Source of the DNA: Glandiceps talaboti
Lineage: Eukaryota; Hemichordata; Enteropneusta; Spengelidae
Assembly: GCF_964340395.1 (NCBI RefSeq)
Contig: NC_135567.1
Location: 13,619,091 to 13,683,090 of the forward strand
Length of the DNA: 64,000 nucleotides
Direction: 5' to 3'
Shown here: piece by piece, positions 1 through 12,660 of the stretch
Layout: each line of letters starts with the position of its first letter
How positions within the stretch are numbered: position 1 is the first letter of the stretch
The notes under the pieces: generated by a model
Seen by the model: the letters and a program-made list of their open reading frames with translations, nothing else
The model's database searches: none
Told to the model about the DNA's origin: nothing
Made by a program: the position numbers and the translations under genes

Positions 1-1002
1 TAGTGCAAAATAATGTGACTTAGGGTCATAAGAGTCTATTGTCAGAAATACCTTTTTGGTATTTTATTCAAAATGACATTTTTGGACTTAGGCCCTTATG
101 GCAATAATGGTAACAGGACAAACGTCCTCCGGACAAACGCCCCCCCCCCCCGACAAACGTCCCCGTAGGACAAATGCCCAATAACCCTTTCAATTATACA
201 TCAAACAAGCATAATATATTAATACTTAAGATGAGCAAGGTCCATTAAATAAAATAAAATCTTTTCAGCAGGGGCATCACTTAAATACCCTCCCTTCGGT
301 CACTTATTCGTGTTTGTCCAGCCCAGCCCATGCAGTTTGTAGATCTGTGGGAAACCCAAAATAACCGTCCCTACTTCAGTACAGACAACTGCAGAGCTAA
401 TCATGAACAAGCAAATGACATCTGTCCCAAATATACACTGTATATGTGGGACAGATACACTATATACACTGTATATATTGCTGTAAAGTTCTAAATATAA
501 GAATGGGAACTTCCATAAATAGTAGACCGAGTGACACGTTTGTTGAGAATGAAAATTAATTTCTTTTTTTTAAATCGAGTCGTCGTACGTTTATAGACAA
601 ACTGTCCTGACCAGAAACATTTATTGGCCTAATGACAACTTTAAATGACCTGGGCTGTCGATCGAATGACGTAGATGTGACTTAGATGTGACGTAAAACG
701 ACCGTGGTATCCCACCCATATTTGTTGTTACAAGGTGTTAAACTTTGCTTGAATTTTGTACAGTATGTTTTGTTCTCAATTTAAATTGCATTCTAAACAT
801 TATGTAATCTAGAGATAAAATATGACAACAGTGTAACTCTTTTGTGCCCCTTGGAATCCTTTTTATTTTGAAGTCGTGCAATAAAATAGTGAAGTAAGAA
901 TATTATAAAATGTGACTGTTTTGAAAAACAATTGCAACTTAACCCTATAATTTAACCACGTAATTAGTTTTGATTAGGTATGTCATTCCTCTGTAATTTC
1001 AG
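1..1002. other. non-coding stretch, probably last intron of the sulfotransferase gene
   Basis: No convincing exon is seen. It ends in a pyrimidine-rich tract and AG at 1001-1002, which is the acceptor for the next feature. A block at about 290-635 resembles 60580-60885 near the other end of the window, so it is a dispersed or duplicated repeat. A short tandem of a gacaaacg-type motif with a run of C lies at 112-170. Confidence 0.5.
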
Positions 1003-1367
1003 ATTGGGAAGATTTTGTGACCACAGCCATTTCAGGATGGGAAAGAAAGATCACGTGTTGGCTAAATAAGACAATACCTGTTTTAGTGGTTCACTATGAG
1101 GATCTGAGGAATGACATGATGTTCAACATTGGCCGTATGATGTCATTTCTTAACCTTACATTAACGGAAGAACGGCGCCGATGCATTGCACATAATCACG
1201 AGGGAAATTTCCACCGAAAACCAACCCAGGATAGTGATGAGCAAATATTTGACCCATACACACACGATTTACGTACATTGATAGATGAGCACATCAGAAA
1301 CGTGAACCTCGTTCTAAAAACACATGGTGATAGATCTATACAACCTGCATCAAAGGTCAAGTCTTAA
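1003..1367 (+). CDS. terminal exon of a WSCD-like sulfotransferase (partial)
   Basis: The exon opens after a pyrimidine tract and AG, with two bases of a split codon, then reads WEDFVTTAISGWERKITCWL and runs to TAA at 1365-1367 (about 120 codons). The order WED...GWER...W, then VVHYEDLRND, then a hydrophobic MMSFLNLTL helix, then a Cys and EGNFHRK, matches the C-terminal part of the sulfotransferase domain of the WSCD1/WSCD2 family. That family is known as Golgi type II enzymes that move sulfate from PAPS to sialic acid. The 5'-PSB loop and the rest of the enzyme lie upstream, outside the window. The final 25 or so residues are polar and look unstructured. I infer a complete 3' end. Another Golgi sulfotransferase is possible but fits less well. 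Confidence 0.75.
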
Positions 1368-2902
1368 ACTAACAGCTAAAAGTGACAAAATAATACAACA
1401 CCTACAACACATGAAACAATCACCAACATAATGTCTCAGAAGAAATGGCACTTATGACATATAAACTTGCTGGTAAAGGCGTCAAAATAGTGTTACTTTA
1501 CACGAACAGCAAATTTAATTTTATTGCTGTTAGATTTGAACAGGATAACAAGCGGTGTTGGTTATTCTCTTCGTATTACTAGTACACACTGATATAAAGC
1601 ATGACAAAGAACACAAAACTATCTTCCTTCATTTTCTTATTCAAATCGCTTAAAGGAGAACGCTACTTCGAGGATATAAAGACATTTTGGATTCTGGAGA
1701 GTCATTTCATGAATTTACATCACCATCAATGAAACATCAAGTCGATTTTGTGAATTTACCGGGTATCTTGTTCTGTTAGGCAAACTAATTCTGTATTTGG
1801 AACAAAAGTTTAACTCAATGCTATGGTTTACTAACACATATGAATTTTCATTTCAAGGCACATCAATTCTGAATTTAATAAGGTGAACAAATAATGTGAT
1901 GCCAACAGATTGACTAGCAATGCCAATATATTCGAACACGTGCCGTGGTTATCAGAAGTAGACAAAATAACAGAGAAGTCCAGCTTTGAAAAACAAGACC
2001 TTGAAAGGAACCGATTACACATCTTGTATTGGAATTTGTCTGGACAATAGTTTAACTGTGGATATTACACATTAGAGGGGGTAAAAAAAATATGCAAATA
2101 CACTGGAATGTTTCATTATTCATGATTCCACGTTCTATTACCTTCGTACTATACAATGTTTTTAACGCATATTTCGTATGGTCTTGAAGTCGAGATGAAG
2201 TGCATGTAAATTGTATCTTTAAGTTAGAGAGATATTACTTGTGCAAAAATACGTTTAGAATCATACGGTAGAAAGTTTTATTCACACTGCCCCGCAGATC
2301 GAAACACTTATTCTGTATACCTTCAAAACGTTTCATTATCAGATTGGTATTTTTATTCACGGTGCAATCAATGGTAAACCATCTCATTTCAAGAGCTATT
2401 TATCGTATATAAGTTATGTTCCAAATACAAGACGGAGGCTAAATGTACTCTCATCCTTATGGGTGAATAATTCCAGTGACTAAATTGAAATTAATGTGAC
2501 ATTATGCTGAATACAATGATCAATGATCAATGAAATTATGAACACTGTATGCAAATTGATAGCTTGACCGTTAGGGGCGCTTTACAAATCATTCCGGTAC
2601 CCATATACTTACAAATGACATTTCAGACACTCGGAAATACTGTAAAAGTGTGAATATACACCGATGTAAGCAATTACTATTTCACATGTGGTGATTATGT
2701 ATAATTTAGAAATATTAACAAAGGCCTATCCACAGTTGGTAGTGTTGTGTTTATTAATTTAGTATTGGAATGGTCGAGTGTTCGGTGTTGAGTAGACGAG
2801 TGAACCCAATGTACACTCTTCTGATCTTAACTCATTCATCATGAGCAATAAAAATATTATCAAGTACCAGGGAGTATGAGAGGTGAGGTGATAACTATCC
2901 AA
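1368..2902. other. intergenic, no gene recognised
   Basis: A+T-rich sequence following the sulfotransferase stop, presumably 3' UTR then spacer. Short open frames at 1831-2022 and 2759-2992 have no recognisable content; the second runs into the 60-bp array. Confidence 0.5.
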
Positions 2903-3275
2903 GTGTATTACGATACACATAGTGAACATCAATTCCCACCGTGACCCATTAACATACACACAGTCTATTATGATACACATAGTGAACACCAATTCTCACC
3001 ATGACCCATTAACATACACACAGACTACTATAATACACATAGTGAACACCAATTCCCACTATGACCTATTAACACACACACAGTCTACCATGATACACAT
3101 AGTGAACACCAATTCCTGCCATGACCCATTAACATACACACAGTCTACCATGATACACATAGTGAACACCAATTCCCACTGTGACCCATTAACATACACA
3201 CAGTCTACTCTGATACAATTAGTGAACATCAATTCTCACCATGACCCAGTAACATACATATAATATACTATGACA
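2903..3275. repeat. 60-bp minisatellite, array 1 (about 6 copies)
   Basis: Direct repeats with a 60-base period, each holding the phrases catgacccattaacataca, acagtcta and gatacacatagtgaacacc. Copies differ by a few substitutions each. The same unit forms arrays at 10708-10865 and 21455-22190. Open frames across it exist only because 60 is a multiple of 3. Confidence 0.95.
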
Positions 3276-4419
3276 CACAGATTATATTTACACACAGTGT
3301 CAACATATAATTAAATCAATACACAATATAAGAGTAATGTTCTATTTGAAAACATTTATCGAATCTTCAAAAAACTTACATTCCAGATCACTAAGTAGAA
3401 AGTCTTAAGTAATCAGTAACATTATACCAGATAATATGAACATTACACAATCAAAGTAAACTATACTATACTTTCCTGGGAAACGGCAAAGCACATATTA
3501 TAATACAAAGTTTACGAAAAGTATTTCATAAAATGTATACCTAGTTTTGTTTCTATAAAATCACACAGCTGTATTCAGCTATGTAGTTTAAGCAACATTG
3601 AAAAACATAATTCAAACCAAACAAAACTTTGTTTTCTATGGAAAAGGCAAGAGCATGTTTTAAAGTATATTCTGAAAATACTTGTCAATTGAGCCTCGAA
3701 TATTTGTTCGAATTTATATTTTGTGAAATACATAGACTGTTATTCCTCAAATCGCTTTATGTCTTGGGAGTAGACATGTCGATAGTGACGTTTGGTACAC
3801 CTTAAAGAATTGCAATAGTTAAGTTGTGGAAGTCACATGATAATTGAAGGAAAATTTATATTCACCATAAACAAAAAATAAACTTGTCTCAAATTAATTC
3901 ATTCTGAAGAAAACATTCGTGTTGGTATGTTTGTACTATATGACACTTAAGTTATACAAACGATATCAATGAGTGTGAGTTGTTATTAATGCGAACTATT
4001 CAGCATTGTTGCTGTAAACACAACTTGGTTATAGACACATTTCAAATAATATACTTCAACTTTAACACAGTATAATCGAGTTGGTTTAACAAAAGCAATT
4101 CATTGGAAAAAGTCAAAGTAATATGTGTGTGTTTTATCGAGTGTGACGTTGGTCCTGGTCTACAATGTATTTAAGTAATTGTTTTCAATAATATAAGATT
4201 GGTTCCATGAAAATGAATTTATAGTACGTATCAGCATAGCTGGTCAATAAAATACATTTGACTCTACTTTAACTATTACTACATAGGAAAAAAAGTGAAG
4301 TTTTGAAACTCTTTGTTTGTTTTACATACTTGTATATACTAATATGTTTGTCGTGTGGAAACCTGTCAATGTTACCTACTTTGCTTTGAAATCCCTGTTC
4401 GTAAGTTCTTATCATACTT
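3276..4419. repeat. duplicated 3' flank of NLR gene 1
   Basis: This segment between the minisatellite and the receptor stop aligns by eye with 10866-11370 and 22191-22766. Shared landmarks are ttaaatcaatacaca, ttccagatca and tttcctgggaaacggcaaa in the same order. It is probably 3' UTR plus downstream DNA carried along when the receptor gene was copied. No other gene is seen. Confidence 0.75.
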
Positions 4420-7400
4420 TCATTTGTGTACCCAGACATTTACATGAAATCCGACGTTTTGTATTCTTGGACAACTCTTCTCGAAGAGTTCCTGTTTTAC
4501 TCTGGTGACGATCGTGTCCCAGTGTCTACTTTGCTGAATGATGATCTTACGGAACACGTTCATAGCGTTGTTAACTTCGTTATAGGCAAAAGATGCACTC
4601 TGAATCTCGTCTTGGTTAACGTCGACTGCAAATTCTGTTCTCTGAAATTCGTGTTGCTCTGTAACTATATCATCCGTAGCACAGACTTTTTCTACACTGA
4701 TAACCCCTAATATGCTTATGGTCTCACTTCCCCTTAACATTGAACATATTGCTGCTACTATTTCAGTCCTAACGATCTCTGCCATTATAAACACTACACG
4801 TAGTGACATATTATCTTTGATACTTGATAACATTGATATCAAATCATCATCTTCACCAAAATGCTCAATCCATATATACTGAAGACCCTTATTATGTACT
4901 ATAGATTCATAGAACTCTTTACTCGCTTGTTTTCTGGCTTCTATTTTTTCTGGTTTTAGCCCACTTTCATAACACGTTGTACGAAAGTTAAACAGCTGTC
5001 TCGCAGTACCTACAGCTGCAACATTGCCATGAGTCTCCGTGTTTAAATGTAGTACTTTAATTGTACCATTGTGAAGTAGTATTTTAGTAAGTACTCTCCT
5101 TCTTTCAGCTAATAAAGCGTTGGTTAATAATCTGATATCCAGGTGCTTTATAGATTTATGTCTAGCGATATGTTCTCCGATACTGGTGAAAAATATTTCA
5201 CCTCCGTAATGGCCATGTACAGTTAAACGTTGCAGAGTTTCATTGAGATGAAATAAAGAATGATACTTCTGAGTATTTTTACGATAGTCAGTAATATCAG
5301 ACTGGTTACCAGTATTATACAGTGAAGGGTTGAAGGTTTCAAGACTGTTTAGTTTTGACATCGCATTTGCAATGAACGTCATGACAGTGAACATATCTTT
5401 CTTTGATACAAAATATATTCTTACATTATTTACAGGATTTGCTTCAAGTACAGTAATCAGTTCATCATGTAAATGATCTTGAACAATCATACTCAGTAAT
5501 TCCAAATACTGCCCTTGTGCTAAAACTGCTAATGTCTGTTTTTGTACATTAACAGTGGAAAGGTGCAAATACCGCAATTCGAACTTACTGTTCGTGTCAG
5601 CGTTTTGATTACAGTATCTAACCACATGGTTTGAACCTGAAATACAGGCATTACTGACGATAGATACGTAGTAACCTATGCGAATTCTATTATCACGAAT
5701 TATGCTGCTTGCAATTGTAGCGACAAATAATTCAGGATGTCCAGATTCATGTAGGCAACTAAGGGCTAGATGACTTAATTCTTCAAACGTCTGAATATTT
5801 TCAATTCCGTTCAGAATTTCAGCAAATGAACTGAAGAAGACGTCTCCATCGTTATCGAGGAGTCCGGCGACAAGCAGACAAGTATTTGTTAACTTACTAT
5901 TAAGAATACAGGCACGAAGGAACTGTTTTTCCTTTACCTTCTTAGTTTGTACCAGATAGTAAGCTGCCATATATTCCTGGAATGATTTATGTATAAACAC
6001 CCAGTATTTACCAGGTTGTAGTCTAGAACTGCTGTATTCCTGGGTTAACAGTCCTAATCTAAATAAAGCACTTTCCATTGCTATTCCGTAATTTTCAAAA
6101 TCTATCATCTCAAACCTAACCTTATCATTTACTAAACCATCATATGACATTTCACCTAGCTTAATTAATTCCTTCCTGTAAATGTTTGGTATTTCATTTA
6201 CTTCAGGTATAGGTAAGCTCTGTTTTTCACAGTGTCGTCGTAATATACTAATGACTAATTTAGTATATAAATCAGATAACTTACTCGGTAAATCGCCTTT
6301 GTTGTCCTTCCAGAGAAGGCAGAGTAAAACGGCGTTGAGTGGATTAATCGCGAGTCCGGCGATATTCTCATTTTTGTTTATTTTGGCAGTCAATTTACGG
6401 GCTTCATCCCAATCAACCGGAAACAACTTATTCCTATCTGCACTAACATGTTTCATTATGTATTCACTTATGTTCTCCTTACTAAATCCCCTTAAAATGA
6501 AATGTTTGTTTACACATTTCACGAAGGTGTGTACTTCTGTGCTTCTAGATGATATAATTACAGTGGATTTTGGCAATTTCTTTTTATTCATCAAACTTGT
6601 AATTCCGCCTTTCAGAGATTGTTTAAGCTCGTCAGCTCCATCCAATACAATCAAAATCTTGTCTTGATTATCACGAATATAATTACGAAGATCTGTTTCA
6701 TTCACTCCTGATTCTTCAGGTAGTAATTGATCAAATATAGCTTTAACTATGTCTGTACTATCTACCATTTGTCTTAACTCTAAAAGAATTAACAATTCAT
6801 ATTTTTCTAACATTGGTTCTGTGTTCATGGCCCAATCTAGCGCCATCTTTCTACAGAATGTGCTCTTGCCGATCCCAGGTTGCCCCTCAACTAAAATTCT
6901 GCGATTTTGCTCTGTTGGCGTAAACTCTTTTCGGAAATCAACTTTCTCGTATTCATAACCCTCTCTACTTCTTTTGGCTAATTCTAACTGCGTATATACA
7001 TCAAGTAAAGGTAATTGAAAGCCAAGTTCATACCATGGAACTGGATCGATGTACGTCATTTTATCTTCATAATGGAGTTTTAACAAATCTTTGCATTTCT
7101 TTGCAATGTCAGCATACAGTCCTGAAGGTAAAGCAGAAATAAATCCACAATTATTTATCATATACAAATACGATTTCTACGTTTACAAAGACTTTTTTCT
7201 TCCGTCATTCATCAGTAAAGATGTTTTCTGGATAATCCCCTTCTTCCTTTCATCTGATGATGGTGCTTGATGAGACCGAGATTCAGGGAGTACACTGTGT
7301 TATATAGAGGCACTGCATATTTTTGAGGTGGCCATCAAAGTAACTAGTATTCGAAATATACTTTGATTTTATCACATCTAGTACATTTGTTCTGAACAAT

Positions 7401-7482
7401 GTTATGAATATAGAACAGCGTGGCACACACTATTCAACATCTCCACACCACCACCACCACCACCACCACCACCACCACTCAC

Positions 7483-7517
<35 letters not shown>

Positions 7518-7550
7518 GCAACAACAACAACAACTACTACTACTACTACT

Positions 7551-7583
<33 letters not shown>

Positions 7584-7696
7584 TTACTACTATTACTACT
7601 ACTCTACTACTACCACTGCTACTACTACTACTACCACTACTACGACTACTACTACTACCACTGCTACTACTACTACTACCACTACTACTACCACTG

Positions 7697-7778
<82 letters not shown>

Positions 7779-8531
7779 AACAACAACAATAACTACGATG
7801 ACGACGATGATTATGATGATGTCGACAAGAACAACAATACAAGAATAATAATAATAACAACACCAGTTACAACACAAGTCTGAGTATTATTTTGAATTAG
7901 ATTATCTAAATCCCCTTACATACAATACACAATACACTAAGTAGAACACTTTACAACGAAATTTACAACTACTGGTTATATATTAACAATTTTGAAATAA
8001 CCAACTTTTCACATACCTGAATCCCCTTACATACAATACACAATACACTAAGTACAACACTTTACAACTAAATTTACAACTACTGGTTATATATTAATTA
8101 TTTCGATATAGCCAACTTTTCACATACCTAAATCACCTTACATACAATACACAGTACACTTAGTAGAACACTTTACAACTAAATTTACAACTGCTGGCGA
8201 TTTTGGATTGATTAACTTTTCACATACCTGATTCACCTTCGGGCCTGGCCTGCGTCATCGACTTGACGACAAGTTCACACAAATCAAGCCTTCCAATCTC
8301 CTTGAGTAAATTGACTAACAGGTCAAGGTTGTTTTCTGAGATATACCCTCTATCTTGTAGTAGATTAAACAGTTCCAATGCGTCATTGGAAATACGTTTT
8401 GAATCATTGGGAGTAATTTGCTTTGGTACTAACAACGCCTTGATTTGGTCAACTTCCGTTGTTTCCAACCGCTTGTACAGGTCGTTGAAGAGTACCTTTA
8501 TCCATGAGATTACCGTATCAGTGCCGGCCAT
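4420..8531 (-). CDS. DED-NACHT NLR-type receptor 1, join(8531..8228, 7121..4420)
   Basis: Two coding exons, 304 and 2702 nt, give 1001 residues. Exon 1 starts at MAGTDTVISWIK, chosen over an upstream in-frame Met because gene 2 starts at the aligned place. It encodes a death effector domain (residues 5-95) ending in the RxDL-type motif IGRLDLCEL. It ends tcaG|GTATGTG in phase 1, and exon 2 opens after a pyrimidine tract and CAG at 7122-7123, restoring a Gly codon. Exon 2 carries a NACHT ATPase: Walker A GQPGIGKST (about 181-189), Walker B ILIVLDGADE (257-266), sensor VIISSR (289-294), the NPLNAVLLCLLW helix (about 361) and the winged-helix motif HKSFQEYMAAYY (about 478). The rest (500-1001) has only weak, degenerate leucine-repeat-like phrases. 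By family, the NACHT oligomerises on sensing and the DED recruits caspase-8/FADD-like partners in the cytosol; ligand unknown. Confidence 0.88.
7444..7790. repeat. compound trinucleotide tract in NLR 1 intron
   Basis: Runs of CAC, then ACA/CAA, then a long ACT/TAC stretch and a (CTG)n block near 7748-7778. It lies wholly within the intron 7122-8227. The long His, Gln, Tyr, Thr, Ser and Val open frames in all readings are by-products of the repeat. Confidence 0.95.
7907..8228. repeat. 111-bp tandem repeats that copy the 5' splice site of NLR 1
   Basis: About 2.9 units, each beginning ct(g/a)aatc(c/a)ccttacatac and ending acttttcacatac. On the minus strand each unit end reads AG|GTATGTGAAAAGTT. 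The outermost one (donor bases 8221-8227) is the real exon 1 donor. Equally good copies sit at 8121-8127 and 8010-8016, lying 100 and 211 nt further along the transcript. Reading past the true donor meets a stop two codons on (GGT ATG TGA), so any use of the downstream donors would yield a DED-only product. Confidence 0.85.
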
Positions 8532-8650
8532 CGTTTTCGTGAAGCGATGTATCGAAATCTGAGTTACCAATTTGCTACATACAGAAGACAGACGGAGATA
8601 TAGGCTTTTCACATGGAAAGTGTGACGAGATTGTTCAGCCGCCTGAGTCG
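8532..8650 (-). promoter_or_regulatory. 5' UTR / promoter-proximal block of NLR 1
   Basis: The sequence just upstream of the start codon shares landmarks with the same place in gene 2 (27096-27240): an agacagacggagatata-like string, then a (g/a)tgac/taa(g)ag-ttgtccagcc-like string. Conservation beyond the coding start suggests that the duplication carried the promoter. No TATA box was picked out with confidence. Confidence 0.45.
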
Positions 8651-10206
8651 TGACGGAAAAGTATTCAAGTTAGTTTTCAATCACCTGATCGTACTAACAG
8701 AGTTCGACATATAATCATATTCATAACGATATGCCAATAAAATCCCGGCCGAGTCGTATTGGTTCATAATTAGTCACATGAGGGCAGGACATTATTTAGA
8801 TTGGCCGGCCAACCTATTTTGCCTCGGTAGGTGAGACAGCAAATAATTGTAATATGAGAGGGTGGGGGGTGAATATCTTTTGGCATAGTTCATTTATAGT
8901 GTATTCATACCAGTGCACTGGTAGTTAATGATTACAGTGGAATTTACTGTCGACATCCATGCTACCTAGTCGACCAATGTAAACTTACACCAATGCTTGA
9001 CACCTACACACGAACTATCGTTGTACTTTACGTGAGACAGCAAAAAAATAAACTATGTGTGGGGGGTGCATACTTTTTGGCAAAGTTTATGTATAGCGCA
9101 ATTATACAGTATAACCGGCAGTGCTACTGTTAGTTATTGATTGCAGTAGAATGTACTGTCGATGCCATGTCCTAATGACATATCAAGCTACCAGTTACCT
9201 AATTAACCAATGTCAAATTACACCAATGACTGACACTTACACCCTCACATTCGTTGCACATGTAGTAGATGGCAAAAATGACGTTAGTTGATACCTGCTG
9301 TCACGTCAACAAGGTACCTCGAGCTCAGTACACAATAAACACATGACGTCTTTTGAACTTTGCACTCGTCACTGGGCAGAAAGTTGAATATACACGAATC
9401 TACGCAAATTTACTGTATCTACAGATTTCACTACGTTTATATACGAACACGTGACACTCTAGACATTAACTCTACAGTTCCGTAGACTAAGCGTACACCA
9501 AACTCCGTTGTTCTAGCTACCAGTCTTGTTATGTACATTGCAGAGTTTTCATTTCGTTACCTATACGCATGCGCATACCTACGTGTTGCCATTTTAGAAT
9601 TAAAACTAATGGATATTGAACATTAGAACGTCTCACCGCCGTGTATGTTTTGCTGCCATCCTGAATATACGTCCCAACTTGTGGTTTGGCTACCCGGTAC
9701 CCATAGGAAAACAGATACAATATTGTTGTTTTAAGTGCGGTCTATTTTGAAGTAAATACAAGATAATGACTTTTAATTATAAATGAAGATAAATGCGACT
9801 CTCTTTTATATTGGGTCGCCTGGCCGGCCCTGGAGCAATGAATTGTGTCCTGGAACTTGAAAATGTACCAGCGCGAATATGACAGTGTATCCGATCACCT
9901 GTAAGCCTACACCTAGTATTTAAATGAGTGTTCTTCAGTAGCTAGTATTAATGGGGAGACCATAGTGGTATCAGACACCGTTTCTCTACAAATCAACTGA
10001 TGTATTTTGAATTTCTGTGAAATTCGATGGAAAACAATGAAGCCACACCTGCATATGCTTGAGATTGTTTTCAGTAACGAGAAAGTAAAACGGCTGACCG
10101 CTGATAAAAACAAACACACAAGCAAACAAAAAACAAACAAACTAACATAAAAACAAATATCTTTCATACGCAAGTTTTCAAGTTTCATGGCACCCTACAC
10201 AATTGA
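8651..10206. repeat. intergenic with an imperfect 200-bp tandem duplication (8828-9260)
   Basis: Unit A (about 8828-9030) and unit B (about 9031-9260) both run gtgagacagcaa, a G-rich ggggggtg, catactttttggca-like, ctgtcga-, accaatgtcaa-type phrases in order, with small gaps. The remainder (9261-10206) shows no gene. Short open frames at 9529-9720 and 9913-10188 are not recognisable. Confidence 0.6.
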
Positions 10207-10707
10207 CGATGCTGCGTTTTGTGTCTGTGTCTGTGTCCGTGTCCGTGTCTGTGTCTGTGTCCGTGTCCGTGTCCGTGTCTGTGTCTGTGTCCGTGTCCGT
10301 GTCCGTGTCTGTCTGTCTGTGTCTGTGTCTGTGTCTGTGTCCGTGTCCGTGTCCGTGTCCTGTGTCCGTGTCCGTGTCTGTCTGTGTCTGTGTCTGTGTC
10401 CGTGTCCGTGTCCGTGTCTGTCTGTCTGTCTGTGTCTGTGTCCGTGTCTGTGTCCGTGTGTGTCCGTGTCCGTGTCCGTGTCCGTGTCCGTGTCCGTGTG
10501 TGTCTTTGTCTGTGTCCGTGTCCATGTCTGTGTCTGTGTCTGTGTCTGTGTCTGTGTCTGTGTGTGTCTTTGTCTGTGTCTGTATCCGTGTCCGTGTCCG
10601 TGTCTGTGTCTGTGTCTGTGTCTGTGCATGTGTCTTTGTCTGTGTCTGTGTCCATGTCCGTGTCCGTGTCTTTGTATGTGTCCGTGTCCGTGTCTGTGTC
10701 TGTGTCC
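10207..10707. repeat. TGTCTG/TGTCCG hexanucleotide satellite tract (about 500 bp)
   Basis: Nearly pure alternation of tgtctg and tgtccg, with occasional slips to tgtg or tttg. It abuts directly onto the orphan 60-bp array. The open frames in five readings here are all dipeptide repeats and not genes. Confidence 0.97.
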
Positions 10708-11370
10708 CATCATGACTCATTAACATACACAGAGTCTACTATGATACACATAGTGATCACCAATTCCCACCATGACCCATTAACATACACACAGTCTACT
10801 ATGATACACATAGTGAACACCAATTCCCACCATGACCCATTAACATACACATAGTCTACTATGAACACATATATACACATACACACATTGTCAAACACAC
10901 AATTAAATCAATACACAGCTTAAGATTAAAGTTATACATGTATATTTTATCAAATATCTACATATTCCAGATCATTGAATATTAAAGTACTCAATAACAG
11001 TATAGCAAATAATAAGTGTACAGTACACAATTAAGTAAACTATACTAGATTTTCCTGGGAAACGGCAAAACACATGTTACCATACAAACTACACGAAAAG
11101 TGCTTCTTAAAATGTATACCTATCATTGTTTCTACATAAACTATTCAGATATGTCGTTTATAAAATGTAAACATTATAAAACATTATATTACATTATAAA
11201 ATTTACTTGATACAAAATTTCCATGTAAAAGGCGAGAATAAGAAAATATACGTCAATTGTCATATCATTCTAACGTTTTGACCAAATGTATATTTTGTGT
11301 AATACAATGTTTTGTAATTCGCCAAACTGTGTCATGTCTTGAAAGTAGATATGTGGATAGTGATTCTCTT
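10708..11370. repeat. orphan copy: 60-bp minisatellite (2.6 units) plus NLR 3' flank
   Basis: 10708-10865 is the same 60-bp unit as array 1. From 10866 to about 11370 the sequence follows the 3' flanks of the receptor genes, with matches at aattaaatcaatacaca, tattccagatcattgaata, tttcctgggaaacggcaaa and a later atgtcttg(a/g)gagtag-like string. No receptor coding sequence follows, so this is a partial duplication or the scar of a lost third gene. Confidence 0.8.
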
Positions 11371-12439
11371 TTTCCTCTATATTGTTCTTTCAGTGATAAA
11401 CCATTACATGTTAGGTCTTATTAGCACACATGATTATTCATAAGATTTTATTGATGTCATCAAACGTGACACGTCCTAGAAATCAGAAATGCAGTGAAGG
11501 ACAGAACGTTATGAAAAAGTTTCGTCACACAAACTCGTTCGATAAAAGTGAAAGTATTCATAAGATGCACATAATGCCTTACTTCGTTCACATAAGTAGT
11601 CATGAATATGATAGAAAATGAAAAATGCTTTTAAAATATAATTTCGTGTTGTCATTGTATGACGTACGTATTTAATGACCTATAAGAAAAAAGAACATAA
11701 TCATCACACAATTAAAATAACTGAACATAAATTAGAAAGAACTTAAGTACTTAATTAGCACCATTTGCAGCAGTAAACGTAAACAAAATTTGAATAAATC
11801 GAGCATAGTAGCATTTAACAACATAACTGAAGATTTGACGATAATAAATTGCGTCATGAAAAAAAAAACGGTCTAAACAAATCTAAGCTAGTAAACAATT
11901 ATAAACCTGAGAATGTCAGATAATACTAGATTATGACACGAACTACAGATAAGTCTTTTTCTTTTTTTACTTTTACATTTTTTATTATATGGAAAATATA
12001 CAGAATACAACAGACAAAAGTGAAAAGAAAACAAGAAGAAAAAAGACTCTTAGAGAAAGGAACACAACAAGACACAAATGAAATATTGAAGGACAGTGAA
12101 CTTACTGTCAGTATGCAAATATGAAAAGTCAATTTACAGTAGTCGGTAACATAATAATATGACTTGGAATAAACCACCCCAAGTGACGTCAAACATTTCT
12201 TTTGTGTATATATGTCTTTTAGTCTGAAGCTTATTCTTAAGGTTTGTAATAACATGAAGGTGAAAATGGTCTTGCTTTTGAAGTTTCTGTGTGTAAATAG
12301 ATAACTTTGCTTGAATTACGCAGCAGCTAAGAATGTGTTTGATTTTTTTTAATTTGTAATTTCGAACATGATGTCCCTGTGTATGAACTCAATGGACATA
12401 CCTGTTATTAAACATAGCTATTGTGTCATGCCTTACTAG
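11371..12439. other. intergenic, no gene recognised
   Basis: A+T-rich; short open frames at 11430-11621, 11926-12255 and 11933-12124 lack recognisable motifs and overlap on both strands. Confidence 0.5.
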
Positions 12440-12660
12440 AACCTGTCAGTGGACTTATAAACGGAAAAAATAGTGCAACAAAGTGTCTTTCTCCTCACAA
12501 TAGCTACAACTATCTGAATTAAGCAAATTCCACTGGAAGAGCATAGCGTTACATGAAAATATCATGAACAAAATTTTAAATTGGAAGATAAGTAGTTTTG
12601 TTTCTCTCACGCACATAACTGGAATCTTATAGACATGTTTCCAGTCTCCAGGTATCAATG
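12440..12660 (-). pseudogene. LINE reverse transcriptase tail relic
   Basis: The minus-strand frame reads DWKHVYKIP, then RETKLLIFQFKIL, then a CSYCEEKDTLLHYFF-type ending. The spacing W..(v)Y..P, K...FQ(F/Y)(K/R)IL, C..C, (L/I)xH(L/Y)F is that of the C-terminal end of non-LTR retrotransposon RT proteins (zf-RVT-like). Only about 67 codons remain, with no RT core upstream, so it is a 5'-truncated dead copy. Confidence 0.65.

Noticed and set aside
6182-6958. Plus-strand frames opposite NLR 1 (and the like opposite NLR 2)
   Set aside because: Antisense shadows of the receptor coding exon; both copies show them only because the sense strand is conserved.
7404-7883. Four long open frames of poly-His, Tyr, Thr, Ser or Val
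   Set aside because: They are readings of trinucleotide repeats on both strands inside an intron.
10178-10854. Six open frames of 156-211 codons on both strands
   Set aside because: A TGTCTG/TGTCCG hexamer repeat lacks stops in all frames; only two- or three-residue cycles are encoded.
11371-12439. Remains of a third NLR coding sequence next to the orphan minisatellite
   Set aside because: Both strands were read for NACHT, winged-helix and C-terminal phrases and none was found; only the 3' flank is shared.
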